DNA of 64,000 nt from Anaeromyces robustus (GCA_002104895.1 MCFG01000275.1:7501-71500), one strand, 5' to 3'; positions 21,604 to 54,122 are shown, counted from the first letter of the stretch. Translations and numbers: made by a program. The notes: a model not told the origin generated them from the sequence alone.

Positions 21604-22086
21604 AATTATTATGATTAATTATTATTTTAATTATTATGATTAATTATTATTATTAATTATTATGATTAATTATTATTATTAATTATTATTAATTATTATT
21701 ATTATTAATTATTATTAATTATTATTATTATTATTATTATTATTTAAAAAAAGTTAAAATTATATATTGAAAATCAAAGAGACAAAAATACTGGCAATAT
21801 AAACAAATCAAAATTAAATAATGAACTATTAGTTGGTGAAATAAAGAATAATAAAGATGAAAATGAAAATAAATCAAATGTTAAGAATAAATTAATAAAT
21901 ACGAACGATATAAATAACAAATTGAATAATCAAAGTGATAGTAATGAAGCAAACAAAGATAGTAATAAAAACGAAAATGATACGTTTAATATACCTGCTA
22001 ACCAAACATTAATTGATTTAATTTCTCAGGCAACAAATCCTCATAAATTATCACAATTAGATATTACATGGATGCCATATTATTAG
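8668..22086 (+). CDS. TRA1: Tra1/TRRAP, scaffold pseudokinase of SAGA and NuA4 complexes
   Basis: Tra1 is a very large PIKK-family protein that binds transcription activators and recruits the SAGA and NuA4 histone acetyltransferase complexes. The gene starts at ATG 8668 (MDYQNISKKMDLASIATRLN) and reaches TAG 22084-22086. Joining about 16 exons gives roughly 3,850 residues, close to human TRRAP (about 3,860) and yeast Tra1 (3,744). N-terminal exons give TVLEIIQRIPHTEALQEY and NENGTICVKIIVDLHKN, typical of the HEAT region. Exons from about 11206 to 20371 carry HEAT repeats and the FAT region. The PIKK-like domain lies from about 19950 (GHGICYRRLSLRGHDGSLHP, IAFHLPLMIPLAPQVRL), and a FATC end closes with TWMPYY. 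The family is known to lack kinase catalytic residues, and I see no active-site motif. Three late splices are needed: after KRT (GTAAGT), after VLTK, and after LLP, where an intron with a TTA array and poly-T ends in GAAG and restores a Ser codon. An Asn-rich insert lies at 18400-18555. A 69-nt intron at 13138-13206 has no stop and is in frame. Confidence 0.95.
13138..13206 (+). other. In-frame, stop-free 69-nt intron of TRA1
   Basis: GTAAATTC donor and TAAAAG acceptor flank 69 nt, exactly 23 codons with no stop. Removing it joins WYYKNG to GCFGISLL, matching the WY-K-GG-GI pattern of the family. Retaining it adds an Ile/Tyr/Asn-rich insert (FNIYIFYIYNNHNID). Composition is far more A/T-biased than the flanking exons, so I call it an intron. 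Confidence 0.8.
18400..18555 (+). repeat. Asn/Ser-rich low-complexity insert in TRA1 coding sequence
   Basis: AAT, AAC and AGT codons encode an Asn-rich stretch of roughly 50 residues between AYLPIIHILNKS and SSYTYRGFHETAWIINR in the FAT region. Mixed AAT/AAC use and AGT/ACT/GCT interruptions distinguish it from the pure AAT arrays in introns. The frame is open on both sides, so it is translated. Confidence 0.85.
20868..21020. repeat. TTA array plus poly-T in a late TRA1 intron
   Basis: About 30 TTA units followed by a roughly 30-nt poly-T. They lie inside the intron that starts at GTAGTT after ELLP and ends at the GAAG acceptor before LSPSSFLFG. The poly-Leu frame extending the upstream exon is not coding. 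Confidence 0.9.
21538..21746. repeat. Imperfect ATT/TTA and ATTATTAATTATGATTA repeats in the last TRA1 intron
   Basis: The tract runs from the GTAATTTT donor after REK to the AAAAAAG acceptor before LKLYIENQRD. It starts as a pure ATT array and becomes a more complex unit with TTATGATTAA and TAATTATTA variants. Confidence 0.85.
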
Positions 22087-22976
22087 ATTTATTAATTTAA
22101 ATCATACTTTTAATTTAACCTTTTCATTTATAGTGTTATAATTTTGCTTAACACATTAACACATTAAAATTGAAACTATTATGAGTGTAATATAATATTA
22201 AAATTAGAAATGTTGTATGTAAACAAATTCACTTTTAATATCATTTTTAAAGATTTTAAATATTTTATAATTTTAAAATTAAGTAATATTAAATAAATAA
22301 ATAATTAAATAAATTAATAATTAATAGCATATTTCAAAAAATTATAAAGGGAAAACTGAAATGAAATTATAATATATTTAATTTTTTTGTATTATAATAA
22401 TAATAAATTGAATATTATAATACTAATTAAAAACAAAAATATTATATTTAAATACAGATTCATAAAGATTATTTTTTAATTAATTATTTATTAATTTATT
22501 TATTATCATAGAATTAAAATTTAATTTCAATATATTCACAATTATTATACATACATTCATACATACATTTTTTTACATTGTAATTATCAAAAATTATTTT
22601 ATTATTTTATTAATAAATAAAGTTTATGTATAAACTATCAATTTTATTATTAATTCATTATTATTATTATTTAATAAATTTTTTTATAAAACATTATTAT
22701 TTATAAAAAGTTTATAATTTAAAATTTAATATATTTTTTATAAATCATAAAAGATACAAAATAAAAATAATACTTTAAATTATTTTCAGTATGAAAAGAG
22801 TATAAATGATAAAAAGGAATAATTAGTAATAATAATAGTAAGAACAATAACAACAATAGTAATAATAATAATAATAATAACAATAATAACAATAACAACA
22901 ACAGTAATAAAAATTTTAATAAAAATTAGAAAATAATAAAATAAAAATAAAGTAAATAAAAAGAATTATTTAAAAA
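22087..22976. other. Intergenic spacer TRA1-SEC8
   Basis: About 890 bp of nearly pure A/T with an AAC/AAT/ACA-rich leader (22830-22920) just before the SEC8 start. The poly-Leu frame on the minus strand at 22719-22901 is a reading of this leader. No RNA gene or promoter motif recognised, and no TCGGAGTT copy. Confidence 0.6.
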
Positions 22977-29324
<6,348 letters not shown>

Positions 29325-29539
29325 AAATGAAAAAGGAATTAGTAATAATAATTTTTAATAAAAATTAGTTTATATCATTCATAATATCAGTTAATAAAAC
29401 ATGTAATATTATCATTATTCATTATTATAATTTGTATATTATAATACTAAAATGAGTAAATAAATAAGCAAATGAATAAAATAAGTAAATAAAATAATAA
29501 ACTATTAATAAATAAAAAAGTAATACATAAATAATAAAC

Positions 29540-29779
<240 letters not shown>

Positions 29780-29817
29780 AAAATTAATGAATAAAAAACA
29801 TTGTTTTATATATAATA

Positions 29818-29825
29818 TCGGAGTT
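29818..29825 (+). promoter_or_regulatory. TCGGAGTT motif upstream of DNAI7
   Basis: Exact TCGGAGTT in the context ATAATATCGGAGTTTAATAT, 141 bp before the DNAI7 ATG. The flanking ATAT and TTAA are shared with the copy before IFT122. Confidence 0.5.
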
Positions 29826-29965
29826 TAATATAATATCTATATTTTTATTTTTTAACTTATTTTTTTATTTTCTATATTTTTATTTTTTATTTTTTTGATA
29901 TGAATATATTATTGTGTAACATTTTTTTGTTTATTAAATATTGTTAGAAATATTTTTATAATATA

Positions 29966-33968
<4,003 letters not shown>

Positions 33969-34309
33969 TTCATAAATATTTTTTTCTTGAAAACTTTATT
34001 TATTTATTTATTTATTTTTTTAAAAATATACCATCAAATTATTTTTGTAGTAAATATTATCATATTAAGAATTATTATTTTCAAATAGTAATATATTTTT
34101 TAAAACTAATGTAACACAAATTTGTAAAATATTAATAAGTCATAAAAAATAAAAAAAATATATAAAAATTAACTCCGAAATCAAATTGTAAATTAATTGA
34201 TAGTTATACCTATATTTTGCTTTTATCATATTTTATTTTTGTAAACATATATTTATTTATTGCTTTTAATTAAATAATCATAATATAAATACTAAGTATT
34301 ATAATAAAA
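33969..34309. promoter_or_regulatory. Spacer DNAI7-CCDC148
   Basis: A 341 bp tandem spacer containing a short TTTA run and an exact AACTCCGA motif. Nothing else recognised. Confidence 0.5.
34171..34178 (-). promoter_or_regulatory. TCGGAGTT motif upstream of CCDC148
   Basis: Plus-strand AACTCCGA (minus-strand context GATTTCGGAGTTAATT), 132 bp before the CCDC148 ATG. Orientation is opposite to the DNAI7 copy relative to the gene, so if functional it may be orientation-independent. Confidence 0.5.
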
Positions 34310-34742
34310 ATGTTTATAAATAAAAATAAAAATAAAATTCCATTATCGACGTTATATAAAGATATAAAAGATTTATCAAATAATTCAAATAATTATGATT
34401 ATTATAAATCTTTTTTAAATAATCAAAAAGAAAACAATAAATTATTACTTGAAAAGGTTTTTGTTACATAAAAGTTTAAAAAAAATAATAAAAATTATTT
34501 TAATAGCTTTCATATTTAATAATATCTAAATTTTTTATTTCTTAAAAATACAGATACATAAATACGAAAGTCTATCAAATTATAATAAAAATAACGAAGA
34601 ATTAAAAGCTCATAAAAAAATATGGATAAATTATTTAAATTATAGCATAAATCTTCAGTAAATTTTTATATATTTGAATTATATATTTTTTTTCAAATAA
34701 AGAATTTTGTATTTTAATAAATTATTATTATCATTATTATTA

Positions 34743-34777
<35 letters not shown>

Positions 34778-37094
34778 GTATATATATGAAGAAATAAAAT
34801 TGAAAATAATATTTTAAATATTTTTATCAAACAAATATTAAATACAAATGATAAAAATATAATTAATATTATTGATAATTATATAAATGAAATTACAAAA
34901 AATAAAAATGAATATAATGAATATAAAAATGGTATATTATTAATATACTATAATAATATATTTAAAGTTAACAACATAATATTAATAAAAAATATTAAAT
35001 AAAGATATAATTAATGAAATTATATTATTATCAAACTCCATAAAATCTCAAAGTTCAATGAATGATCTACTAAATAATAAAGTATCATTGAAAAATCAAA
35101 TATTATATCTAAATGAAAATATTAAAAAAGAAATTTTAACAGTAAGATAAATTTTTTTTCTAATATTAAAAATAGAATTTTTATATTTAAGTTCTATTAA
35201 CAATATTTCATGTCTATTTATAACAGTTGAACAATGAAGAAAAAATATTAAACAATCAAGTTGTAAATATATATAATAAATATGAAAATGAAATAAATAT
35301 TGGAAATAATAATCCTTGGGTAATTGATTTAGAAACCCAAAAGCCATGCCGTTTTTTAGAATCTACATGTTTTAACGAGGATTATAAAAATATCATTTAT
35401 AATAATTATATAAAGTAAAAAGTTAATAAAAGATGTTTTATGTATTTTTAAAATTAATAATATTAATTTGAATATTTTATATTATAGTTTTATTAATTCA
35501 AATATACATGAAATAATGAAAAATAAGCCAAATAAAAAACAAATAAAAGATTTTTTATTAATTGAGAAATTATACGAAGAATATATGAAAGCCTCAAATA
35601 ACCGATTTATATTATTACAAGATAGAATATCCAATGAATTAAAAATTAGTAAACTTGAAGCAAAAGTAAAGTAATATATTAATTGAAATATATTAGTTAC
35701 ATCATTACTAATTATATTTTAAACATTTTATAATTGTGAAGAACTTAATAAATTTATATCATAAATATTTAAGGGAAAAGAATAATTATAAAAGTAATAT
35801 AAAAGCGTTTATTAACCAAAGAAATGAGATGTTTAATGAAATAATTATAACTATTAAAGTATTTTATTGTTAAAATATAAATTAGTATTCTTTGATAATC
35901 ATTTTAAAAATATAAATATATTTTTTTTACATCTACTTTTTTAGAATGTCAATGATGATATTAAAAAAAGGAATACTAATGAAATGTATAAGGAAAAACA
36001 ATTGGAATTAATAGAAAAATTACATTTAAAATTAAAGGAATGGAGAGAAGAAAAAATAATGAAATTAAAAGAAGAAGAAAAAATTGAAAAATTAAAAAAG
36101 ATAGAAATACTTAGGCAAAATGTATATATATATTTAATTACAAATAATAATTCTTATATATACTAAATATATTATAAATATAATTAAAGAAAATCGAAAA
36201 AAGAAAACAAGAATTAAGAAATTTAAAAAATAAAGAACGCTTAAATGAATATTATCAAATGGTTGAAGAAAAGGAAAAAATGAAAATAATTAAAGAAAAA
36301 GAAATCAAGAGACTTGAAGAAATAAAACAAATCGAAATATCTCAAGTAAGAGTTTTAATATTACTTAGTTTTTTAGTCATATCAATATAATTAAATTATT
36401 TATAATTTCTTTAGTATAATCAAGAAAGAATTGAATATAGGAAAAAAGAATATCAAAATCATTTATTAGAAAAAAAAAAGAAAAAGGAAGAAGAAATTAA
36501 ATTAAAAGAATTACATAAATTACATTTAGAAAAAATTAGATCTTCTGTTGCTGTTAGAGCGGAAATGTATTAAACTATCAAAATATTATATATAAAATTA
36601 TTATTTAAATTTATATTTATAATTAGAATTATATACGCTAATTATACTATCTAATAATATAACTCGATTATTTATTTTATTTAGTGATCACGAAAGAGTA
36701 AAAAAACCAACAATATCATCAATGAAATCAAAATCCATATATGATAATGTAAAAATTATTTATACATTTACATTACTTTTAAAATTTTACATAAATCTAA
36801 AATAATTATTTAATTAATACACATAGAATAATATTTTTGAAATAAATGGTTATTCTGATAAACAAATCATGAAAGATAAAAGGTAATATATATATATATT
36901 AATATAAAACTAAATTAAAGTAATATTATTAAATATTAATATATGAATTTATAAATATATTTATTAGAATAAGAATAGCTGAAATACTGCAAAAGGAAGG
37001 ATTACTTCAAAATAATTATGCAAAATCTATAATGAATATACTAACACCTTCGAAGAACAATTATAGAAATCAATCAAAAATAACATTTAATTAA
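34310..37094 (+). CDS. CCDC148: CCDC148-like coiled-coil protein
   Basis: CCDC148 is a coiled-coil protein of poorly known function whose distribution follows ciliated organisms. The gene starts at ATG 34310 (MFINKNKNKIPLSTLYKDIK) and is split into about a dozen short exons. EELKAHKKIWINYLNY resembles the IKQHKQVWWQEYQRLNE segment. ETQKPCRFLESTCFNEDYKN resembles the [20 protein letters not shown] segment. A Lys/Glu-rich coiled coil follows (LHLKLKEWREEKIMKLKEEE and on). The C terminus matches best: SSVAVRAEMDHERV (QVAVVAQFDPVRM in human), INGYSDKQIMKDKRIRIAEI (TYNEQQIISDPRLRFELAL) and LQKEGLLQNNYAKSI (LREAGLHRTLYAKEI). It stops at TAA 37092-37094. It sits in tandem between DNAI7 and AXDND1. 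No catalytic domain is visible. Confidence 0.82.
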
Positions 37095-37317
37095 TATTTT
37101 ATATAATTATTTTGATTTATAAATTGTAAAGATTATATTATTCTATCTGTTATTTTAAAGTGAATAATTATCTATATTTAAATGTAATAAATGAATTAAT
37201 GAAACACGCATTTATATTATATAATAATATATAAATTAGTCTTTATTGTTAATAAAATATTATTAGTATTATAAAATTTTAATATTGTTAATAAAAATAA
37301 TAAAATTATCATTTTTA

Positions 37318-37752
<435 letters not shown>

Positions 37753-37755
37753 ATA

Positions 37756-38175
37756 CTATAACAACTCATCGTATCACAATTGTAGGTGAGTTGTCATACT
37801 ATCTTTATTAAGTTTTAGTGAATCCTTTTTATCTTATTTTTTTAATGGACTTATCATGTGTTATCAAATGAATGTATCTGAATTATATTCCATGCCTTAC
37901 CATTTCGATGTCGATGCCGTTAGTTCATATATTTTACATTTGTACTTAATAACGAGTTTAGTCTACAAGTCCCACATACGAACAGTGGTTACCAAGGAAA
38001 CCACTCAATAACAGAGAGCTGCATCCCACATTATTAGGATTTTAGTTCTACTTAATATACTAATATTATTTTATGATGCTTGAGTAGCTACCCCTCAAAT
38101 TAAACTGAAGTAACTTGTGATAGATGCGTTGTTGAACCAGAAGCCTTATAAGATATATAAGCGGTGCTACTCAAA
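37756..38175. other. Compositionally distinct, hairpin-rich island (possible mobile-element remnant, structured RNA or promoter)
   Basis: This block has far more G/C than any other noncoding part of the window. It is bounded by the 9-mer TATTAAATA on both sides (37747-37755 and 38176-38184), which could be a target-site duplication but is A/T-only. Hairpins seen: ACAACTCA/TGAGTTGT (37761-37768 with 37787-37794), AGTGGTT/AACCACT (37984-37990 with 37999-38005), and TTGAGTAGC/GCTACTCAA (38080-38088 with 38166-38174). The last encloses a smaller CTTATA/TATAAG hairpin. No tRNA, SRP RNA or RNase P hallmark was recognised. There is no ORF and no TG...CA ends with matching duplications as expected of a solo LTR. 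Confidence 0.5.
37988..38001. promoter_or_regulatory. Candidate RFX X-box upstream of AXDND1
   Basis: GTTACCAAGGAAAC fits the ciliary X-box consensus RYYNYYWWRRNRAC at every position, 389 bp before the AXDND1 ATG. RFX factors bind such imperfect palindromes in front of ciliary genes in animals. It lies inside the hairpin-rich island, so it might instead be part of a mobile-element remnant. I saw no comparable site before the other ciliary genes. Confidence 0.4.
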
Positions 38176-38389
38176 TATTAAATAATTAAATAATCACATA
38201 CAACTTTATAAATTATAATATTTAAATAAACAAAATAATATTAAACTATATTTTATATATATTTAAAAAAATTTTTTTAAATAAACTTTATATTTTGAAT
38301 TATATAAATCGTAATAATTTCAATAAATTTTTGTTTCAAAGTAAAAAATTTAATTATATTAAATATATATAGTAATTTATCAAATCAAC

Positions 38390-41927
<3,538 letters not shown>

Positions 41928-42320
41928 TTTAACTCTTTTCAGATATTGTGAAAAAATAAATTATTATAATATGTAATATATGTTTTTATTTTATCATATT
42001 ATTATTAAAATTTGATATTTTAAAAATTTTATATGGTATTACATGTAATTTATATATATATTAAAATTATAAATATCAATAATAAATTTTATTTTTCTTA
42101 ATAAAATATATAAATAAAAAAATTGCTCTTCTATCCAAATATATATATGAATTATTCGTTTATTTAGTAACTTTTATATTTAATTATTATAATATATAAT
42201 TTTTTAATTTTTTTTATAACTAAAAAAAATAATCAATAAATGTTTTAAGTAAATTAAATTATATATATTTAATATATTAATATAGAGTTAGCAATGATAC
42301 ATAAAAAATAAATATAAACT
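41928..42320. other. Convergent spacer AXDND1-IFT122
   Basis: 393 bp of A/T-rich sequence between two stop codons. It probably holds both 3' ends. No terminator-like hairpin or ORF recognised. Confidence 0.5.
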
Positions 42321-46165
<3,845 letters not shown>

Positions 46166-46724
46166 AAAATATATATTTTTATTTTTTGTATTATAATAAT
46201 TATATAATTCAAAATAATGAATACTTATACGAATAAAAAATTTTAATTATTGAATTATGTTTTAGATTTGTATTTATTATTTATATTTATTTGCTTGAAA
46301 TTTTTTTATAATAAACTTTTAATTAATTTTATTTTATTATAAAATGTATTTTACTATTTATTAGTAAAATGAAAATATTTATTATTTTTAAATTTGTTTA
46401 TTTAATAATATTTAATAAAATTTTTGCTTAATTATATAAATAATAATAATACTAATAAAAATTTAAAGTATTAAATTCTTATAATAATCATTACACTAAA
46501 TATTTTAAATAATTAATTTCATATAAATAAGCTGGTACAAAATAATTTTAATACAATTATATATATAAAAAAATATTAAAAAATATAGGTAATTTATATA
46601 TATATTTTTTAGTTTATTTATAACCAATAAATATATATAATTAAAAATAATATATTAGTAAATATATAAAAAAAGCATATATAACATAAAACAAACCTTA
46701 GAAAAAATATCTTTCTTAAAAATA

Positions 46725-46732
46725 TCGGAGTT
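46725..46732 (+). promoter_or_regulatory. TCGGAGTT motif upstream of IFT122
   Basis: Exact TCGGAGTT in the context AAAATATCGGAGTTTAAATT, 560 bp before the IFT122 start. The nine bases on each side resemble the DNAI7 copy (ATATCGGAGTTTAA shared). The distance is longer than at the other genes, so a 5' leader or leader intron may intervene. Confidence 0.45.
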
Positions 46733-47076
46733 TAAATTTATTGTATACTAATTATAAAACATATAATACTTGAAAATCCAAATTTTGGTTACATAATTTT
46801 TTTATGTCTTATATAGTTTTTAATTTTTTTTTTGTACCACCAAATAAAAAATATTAAAAGTATCTTTATATTTTGTTGACTACATCATAGTTATTTTATG
46901 TATTTGTCAAATTTCAATTAAATTTTAAAATTATTGTTATATTATTGGTATATTTTTAATTTCATTAAATAATTAAAAATCGAAAGAAAAAAATTAATTT
47001 ATTTATATATTTCTACATGTTATTTATTAATTTATTAATTTAGTTATTTATTAATTTATTAATTTATTCATTTATT

Positions 47077-47225
<149 letters not shown>

Positions 47226-47271
47226 TGTATTTATATATATATTATAAAAGTTATTTAAAAAGATTATTTAT

Positions 47272-49765
<2,494 letters not shown>

Positions 49766-50619
49766 TTTTTATTCTTACAAATTAAAAGAATAATATCTTC
49801 CTTGATTTTATTATTCAGCGCAGTTACTTTTTTGTTTATTCTTTTATTATTTTTTTTTTAACTTATCTTATTCAATTTTTTTTTTTTGTAGTTGTGATTA
49901 TTAATACTGTTAATACTGTTAATTAATATTATTTTTATTAATATTTCTAATACTTTTTACTTCTCTTTTAATAGTGAATAATTAAATGATTAAATAATTA
50001 ATATTGTATATTAACAGAATATTTTATTTTATAATTAATTATTTAATGAATATTTATATTAAAAATTATTCTGAGTTTTAATATAAATTTCAAAATTACA
50101 GGTGTTACAAAAATTCTTAATTCAAATAAATATTGTTACATTTTATTATTATATATCTTTAATTTTGGTATAATAAATAATAATCAAAAAGAAAGTACAC
50201 TTTATTATATATCTTTAATTTAGGTATAATAAATAATAATCAAAAAGAAAATAAGTTTTTGATTATTAAAAAGTACACATGAAAAAAACTAATAATATAA
50301 TATTATATTTTTTTATAATTTTTTAATTTTATTAAATTAAATATTTCATAAATACATTATATTTTATAACACTTTAATCATAATCAAAAAGTAACAAAAA
50401 GTAACAAAAATGAATTAATAATTAAATAAAAAAAAAAAAAAAACTTTTAAAATAATATTATATAGAATTTTTTTCTGTCGATTTTTATAATATTATTATT
50501 TAATGTGCATCATATATAAAACGAAATCTTGTAAATAAAAATTACAGATTCTAATTCATTATAAAAATAATAAAAAAAAGAATTAAAAAGAAATATAAAA
50601 AAAGATAAATATTTTTGAT
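49766..50619. other. Spacer between FUZ-like and CHZ1-like genes
   Basis: About 850 bp of A/T-rich sequence. It contains an imperfect direct repeat of about 50 bp around 50150-50196 and 50208-50246 (TTATTATATATCTTTAATTT, GGTATAATAAATAATAATC, AAAAAGAAA). TCTGAGTT at 50070-50077 is one mismatch from the ciliary motif, 305 bp upstream of the FUZ-like start; too weak to call alone. Confidence 0.5.
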
Positions 50620-50779
50620 TAGTCCTCATCAGAGCCATCTGGTCCAAATTGGGAATAATCAACCCTTTTTCCTCTTGTACGTCTTCCACCAGTAATAATA
50701 TTCTTAGTGTCAAGATAATCAAGTTCATTGTCTATTAATGTAATAATATAAATAAAATATACATATATGTATATATGTA

Positions 50780-50866
<87 letters not shown>

Positions 50867-52168
50867 TATTAATTATTAATTATTAATTATTATTATCATT
50901 ATTGTATTATTGTTATGATAAATGCTATAAATAGTAATGTTTAATTAAATTATAAGTAAAAGTGTTATTTTCTTGTTAATAATTATATACCTAATGAATC
51001 ATCTTCTGAATCTGAATCTGAATCACTTGTGTGATGACTCTTCTTTGCCTTTTTAGCTTTTTTTCCTTTACTTGAAGAGCCCTTACCCTTCTTCGAAGAT
51101 TTTCTTTTTCTTTTTCTGTCACTACCTGATTCTGAATCACTTTCAGTAAATTCTTCTTCTTCTTCTTCTTCAGAGGATATGACTTCTATTTTTATAAAAA
51201 ACCAACAATATAACATTTTGAATAATTTAATAATTATCCATAAAATATATATATATATATGACATATTTTATATATATATATCAATTAAATAAATTATAT
51301 ATTTTTCATAATTTTTATAAATCATTATAAATTTTTAAAAAATTATTAATATATAAATTTTATAAAAATTAGAAAAATAAAAAAATTACTAATTCTATTC
51401 ACCTTCTTCTTCTTCATCTGAATTAACAACAAAACCATCATCATCGTCATACGTATCTAAGTTTTTACCTTTTTTTATTAATTCTCTTTCTTGTCTTTCA
51501 TATTCAAGCTCTTGAAGTCTTGCTTGTTTTTCTAAGGCTGCATTTGCTTTTCTTGAAGAAACAGAAGAAGATTTTGAAGTCTTTTTTGGTATACTAAAAA
51601 AAATTTTAATTAAACATTAATTTAAAAAGATAAAAAAAAAGGTAGGAATAAGTTATAAAAATATATATTAATAAATATTAATATATTAAATGATATTTAA
51701 ATACATATATATAACTATTTTTATTTATAATTTTTTTTAACAAATAAAATAATATTATTTTCTATACATTGTAAAGAAAATTATATTTTAATTCCTTCTC
51801 TTTTATAAAATTCAATTATATTATATATAATAAAAAAATTATATATGAAAATAAGAAAATAAACATAATTCTTCTCATTAAATTAACAAAATTCATATAT
51901 ATGTATAAATTATATATCAAATTATAAATTTATATCAATAACAAACAATTATTAACAATAATTAAACAACAATAATTATAATTTTATATATTTGATCTTC
52001 TATATTGATTATAAAAATATATAGTTTAATAATGTTATTTTATTTTACTTCAAAAAATATAAATATAAAATATAAAATATAAATATAAATTTACCCTAAT
52101 TCCTTTTCAAGATCTTCATTCTTTCTTTTGTTAGCTAAAGCTTCTAACTTTTTTCTTCTATCAGACAT
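50620..52168 (-). CDS. CHZ1: CHZ1-like histone chaperone (CHZ motif, H2A.Z-H2B binding)
   Basis: Chz1 is a nuclear chaperone for H2A.Z-H2B dimers that helps SWR1-dependent deposition. Four short exons on the minus strand, from ATG 52168-52166 (MSDRRKKLEALANKRKNEDL) to TAA 50622-50620, give a protein of about 190 residues. The middle is highly charged: a Lys/Glu coiled segment, DTYDDDDGFVVNSDEEE, SSEEEEEEEFTESDSESGSD, a Lys-rich block and SDSDSDSEDD. The C terminus carries LDYLDTKNIITGGRRTRGKR followed by VDY, a close match to the CHZ motif (DTSNII-SGRRTRGK-IDY in yeast Chz1). The final acidic residues are PDGSDED. Beyond this motif the protein is low complexity, so a different acidic chromatin protein with a CHZ-like end is possible. 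A TTA array lies in the last intron. Confidence 0.65.
50778..50866. repeat. TTA array in the last CHZ1-like intron
   Basis: Two TTA blocks separated by AATTATTTA, within the intron between the acidic exon and the CHZ-motif exon. Confidence 0.9.
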
Positions 52169-52345
52169 TTTATTATTATTCTAAATATTATATAATTATA
52201 TAAATAAATTTAAACAAAAAAATTATATTGTTCTATTTTAAAATATAGAATAATTAGATATTAATATAAATTAATAGTATTAATTTATATTAATGTATTA
52301 TACATATTTGAAGAAAAACTTTAAAAATTTACTAAAAGATATATT

Positions 52346-52346
<1 letters not shown>

Positions 52347-52416
<70 letters not shown>

Positions 52417-52474
52417 TCTATTTATTTATTTATTTATCTATTTATTTATCTATTTATTTATTTAGTTATTTAGT
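52347..52474. repeat. (TTTA)n tetranucleotide array
   Basis: About 30 TTTA units with a few CTAT and GTTA variants at the distal end, shortly upstream of the CHZ1-like gene. Confidence 0.93.
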
Positions 52475-53955
52475 TATTTACTTATTCATTCATTTATTAA
52501 TTCTTTTAGATTTTTATTATAATTTTAATTAATAAATCTTTAAAATAGTATATTCTATAATATTTAAATTTTAAATTTCCATGTTTTTATTTTAATATGT
52601 AAAAGAAAATATTTATATTATATCACGAAAAAAAAAAAAATATACTATACTAATAGATTCATTTAGTTTTTCATAATTTTATATAAATTCATAATATATA
52701 ATTATTTATAATAGGCATCGTTAAGCAGACATTCTTTAATATAGGATTATTGTTTTTAGTTTTACAATTTAATAATATACAAACAATTTTTATATTTTTA
52801 TAAGTTATAAAAATGTGTATTTATCATTTTTAATAATAAATACATTTTAAAAAACAATATATATATTAATATTTCATAAAAAAAATATATATATATAATT
52901 ATATATCTTTTATAATTTATTCAGTATAATAATTCATTAAATAATTATTTAAAATAATTGAATTTATTACAATAAGTTTTATTGTATTTTATTACATTTT
53001 TTATTTGAGTAATAACAATTTTTAAATATATATATTATTTATAGTTAGTATTTATATATATATTTTGATATAACCAATAATGAATAAATAATATATTTGA
53101 TTTTTTCACTAATAATATATGAAAAAATAAAGTAATAAACTGAAATTATTACTATATATATTCTTTATTTTGTTTATATTTAGGAATATTACAATGAAAA
53201 TATTGAAAAAACAAATATAGAAACTTATAATTAAATATATATACTTTTATTATTATAAATACATATTTTTTAAAGGAAGCATAAAAAAAATAATTATTAT
53301 AAATAAAAACTTCAAAAAAACTTTTAATATAAACAAAAATATGTTAAGTAATTTAACAAACCAAACTAGATTATTTTAATATGACCAATAATATTAATAA
53401 AAATAAAATTTTACTTAACCTATTTAAGATTATTTTTTTAATTTAATTAATTTTATAAATCCCTATTAATTATTATATTGGATATTTGGGTATATTGGAA
53501 AATATTGTTAAAAAAATTAATATTTATTTCATTTTTGAATTAATAATCATTATAATAAAAAATATTCTAAAAATTGTATTTCATAGTTTCAATAAAAAAT
53601 GAAAAAATATTTATAGAATATATAAAAATATCTTTTTGATTAGAATATTTAATATTTTAAATTATTTAAATGAATAAAAACGCTGAAAAAAATATAAGAT
53701 ATATTAAAAAAATAAAATATGAATATTATATTATCTATCTCAAAAAAAAAAAAAAATAAAGAAACATTTCTTTTTAGAAGATTTAGTATTATAACTTATT
53801 GATCTATATTTGTATTCTCCTTATAGGGAAATTCTCTACTTTATTTAAATATATATATAAAATATATAAAAGATATTTTCGTAATAATAATTATTGACAG
53901 GAAAAAATTTTTTTGTAAAACTATTAAATAATTATAATCTTTATTTATTTATATA

Positions 53956-54122
53956 TTATAATAATATAATATAATATAATATAATATAATATAATATAAT
54001 ATAATATAATATAATATAATATAATATAATATAATATAATATAATATAATATAATATAATATAATATAATATAATATAATATAATATAATATAATATAAT
54101 ATAATATAATATAATATAATAA
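53956..54122. repeat. ATAAT pentanucleotide array
   Basis: About 33 almost perfect ATAAT units, the same unit (in another phase) as in the ZMYND10 intron at 5938-6074. Confidence 0.95.

Noticed and set aside
37756-38175. Island as a tRNA, SRP RNA, RNase P RNA or hammerhead ribozyme
   Set aside because: No cloverleaf, no conserved SRP or RNase P core strings, and no CUGANGA...GAAA core on either strand.
37756-38175. Island as a solo LTR
   Set aside because: No TG...CA ends with matching flanking duplication. The TATATAAG string alone is not informative in this DNA.
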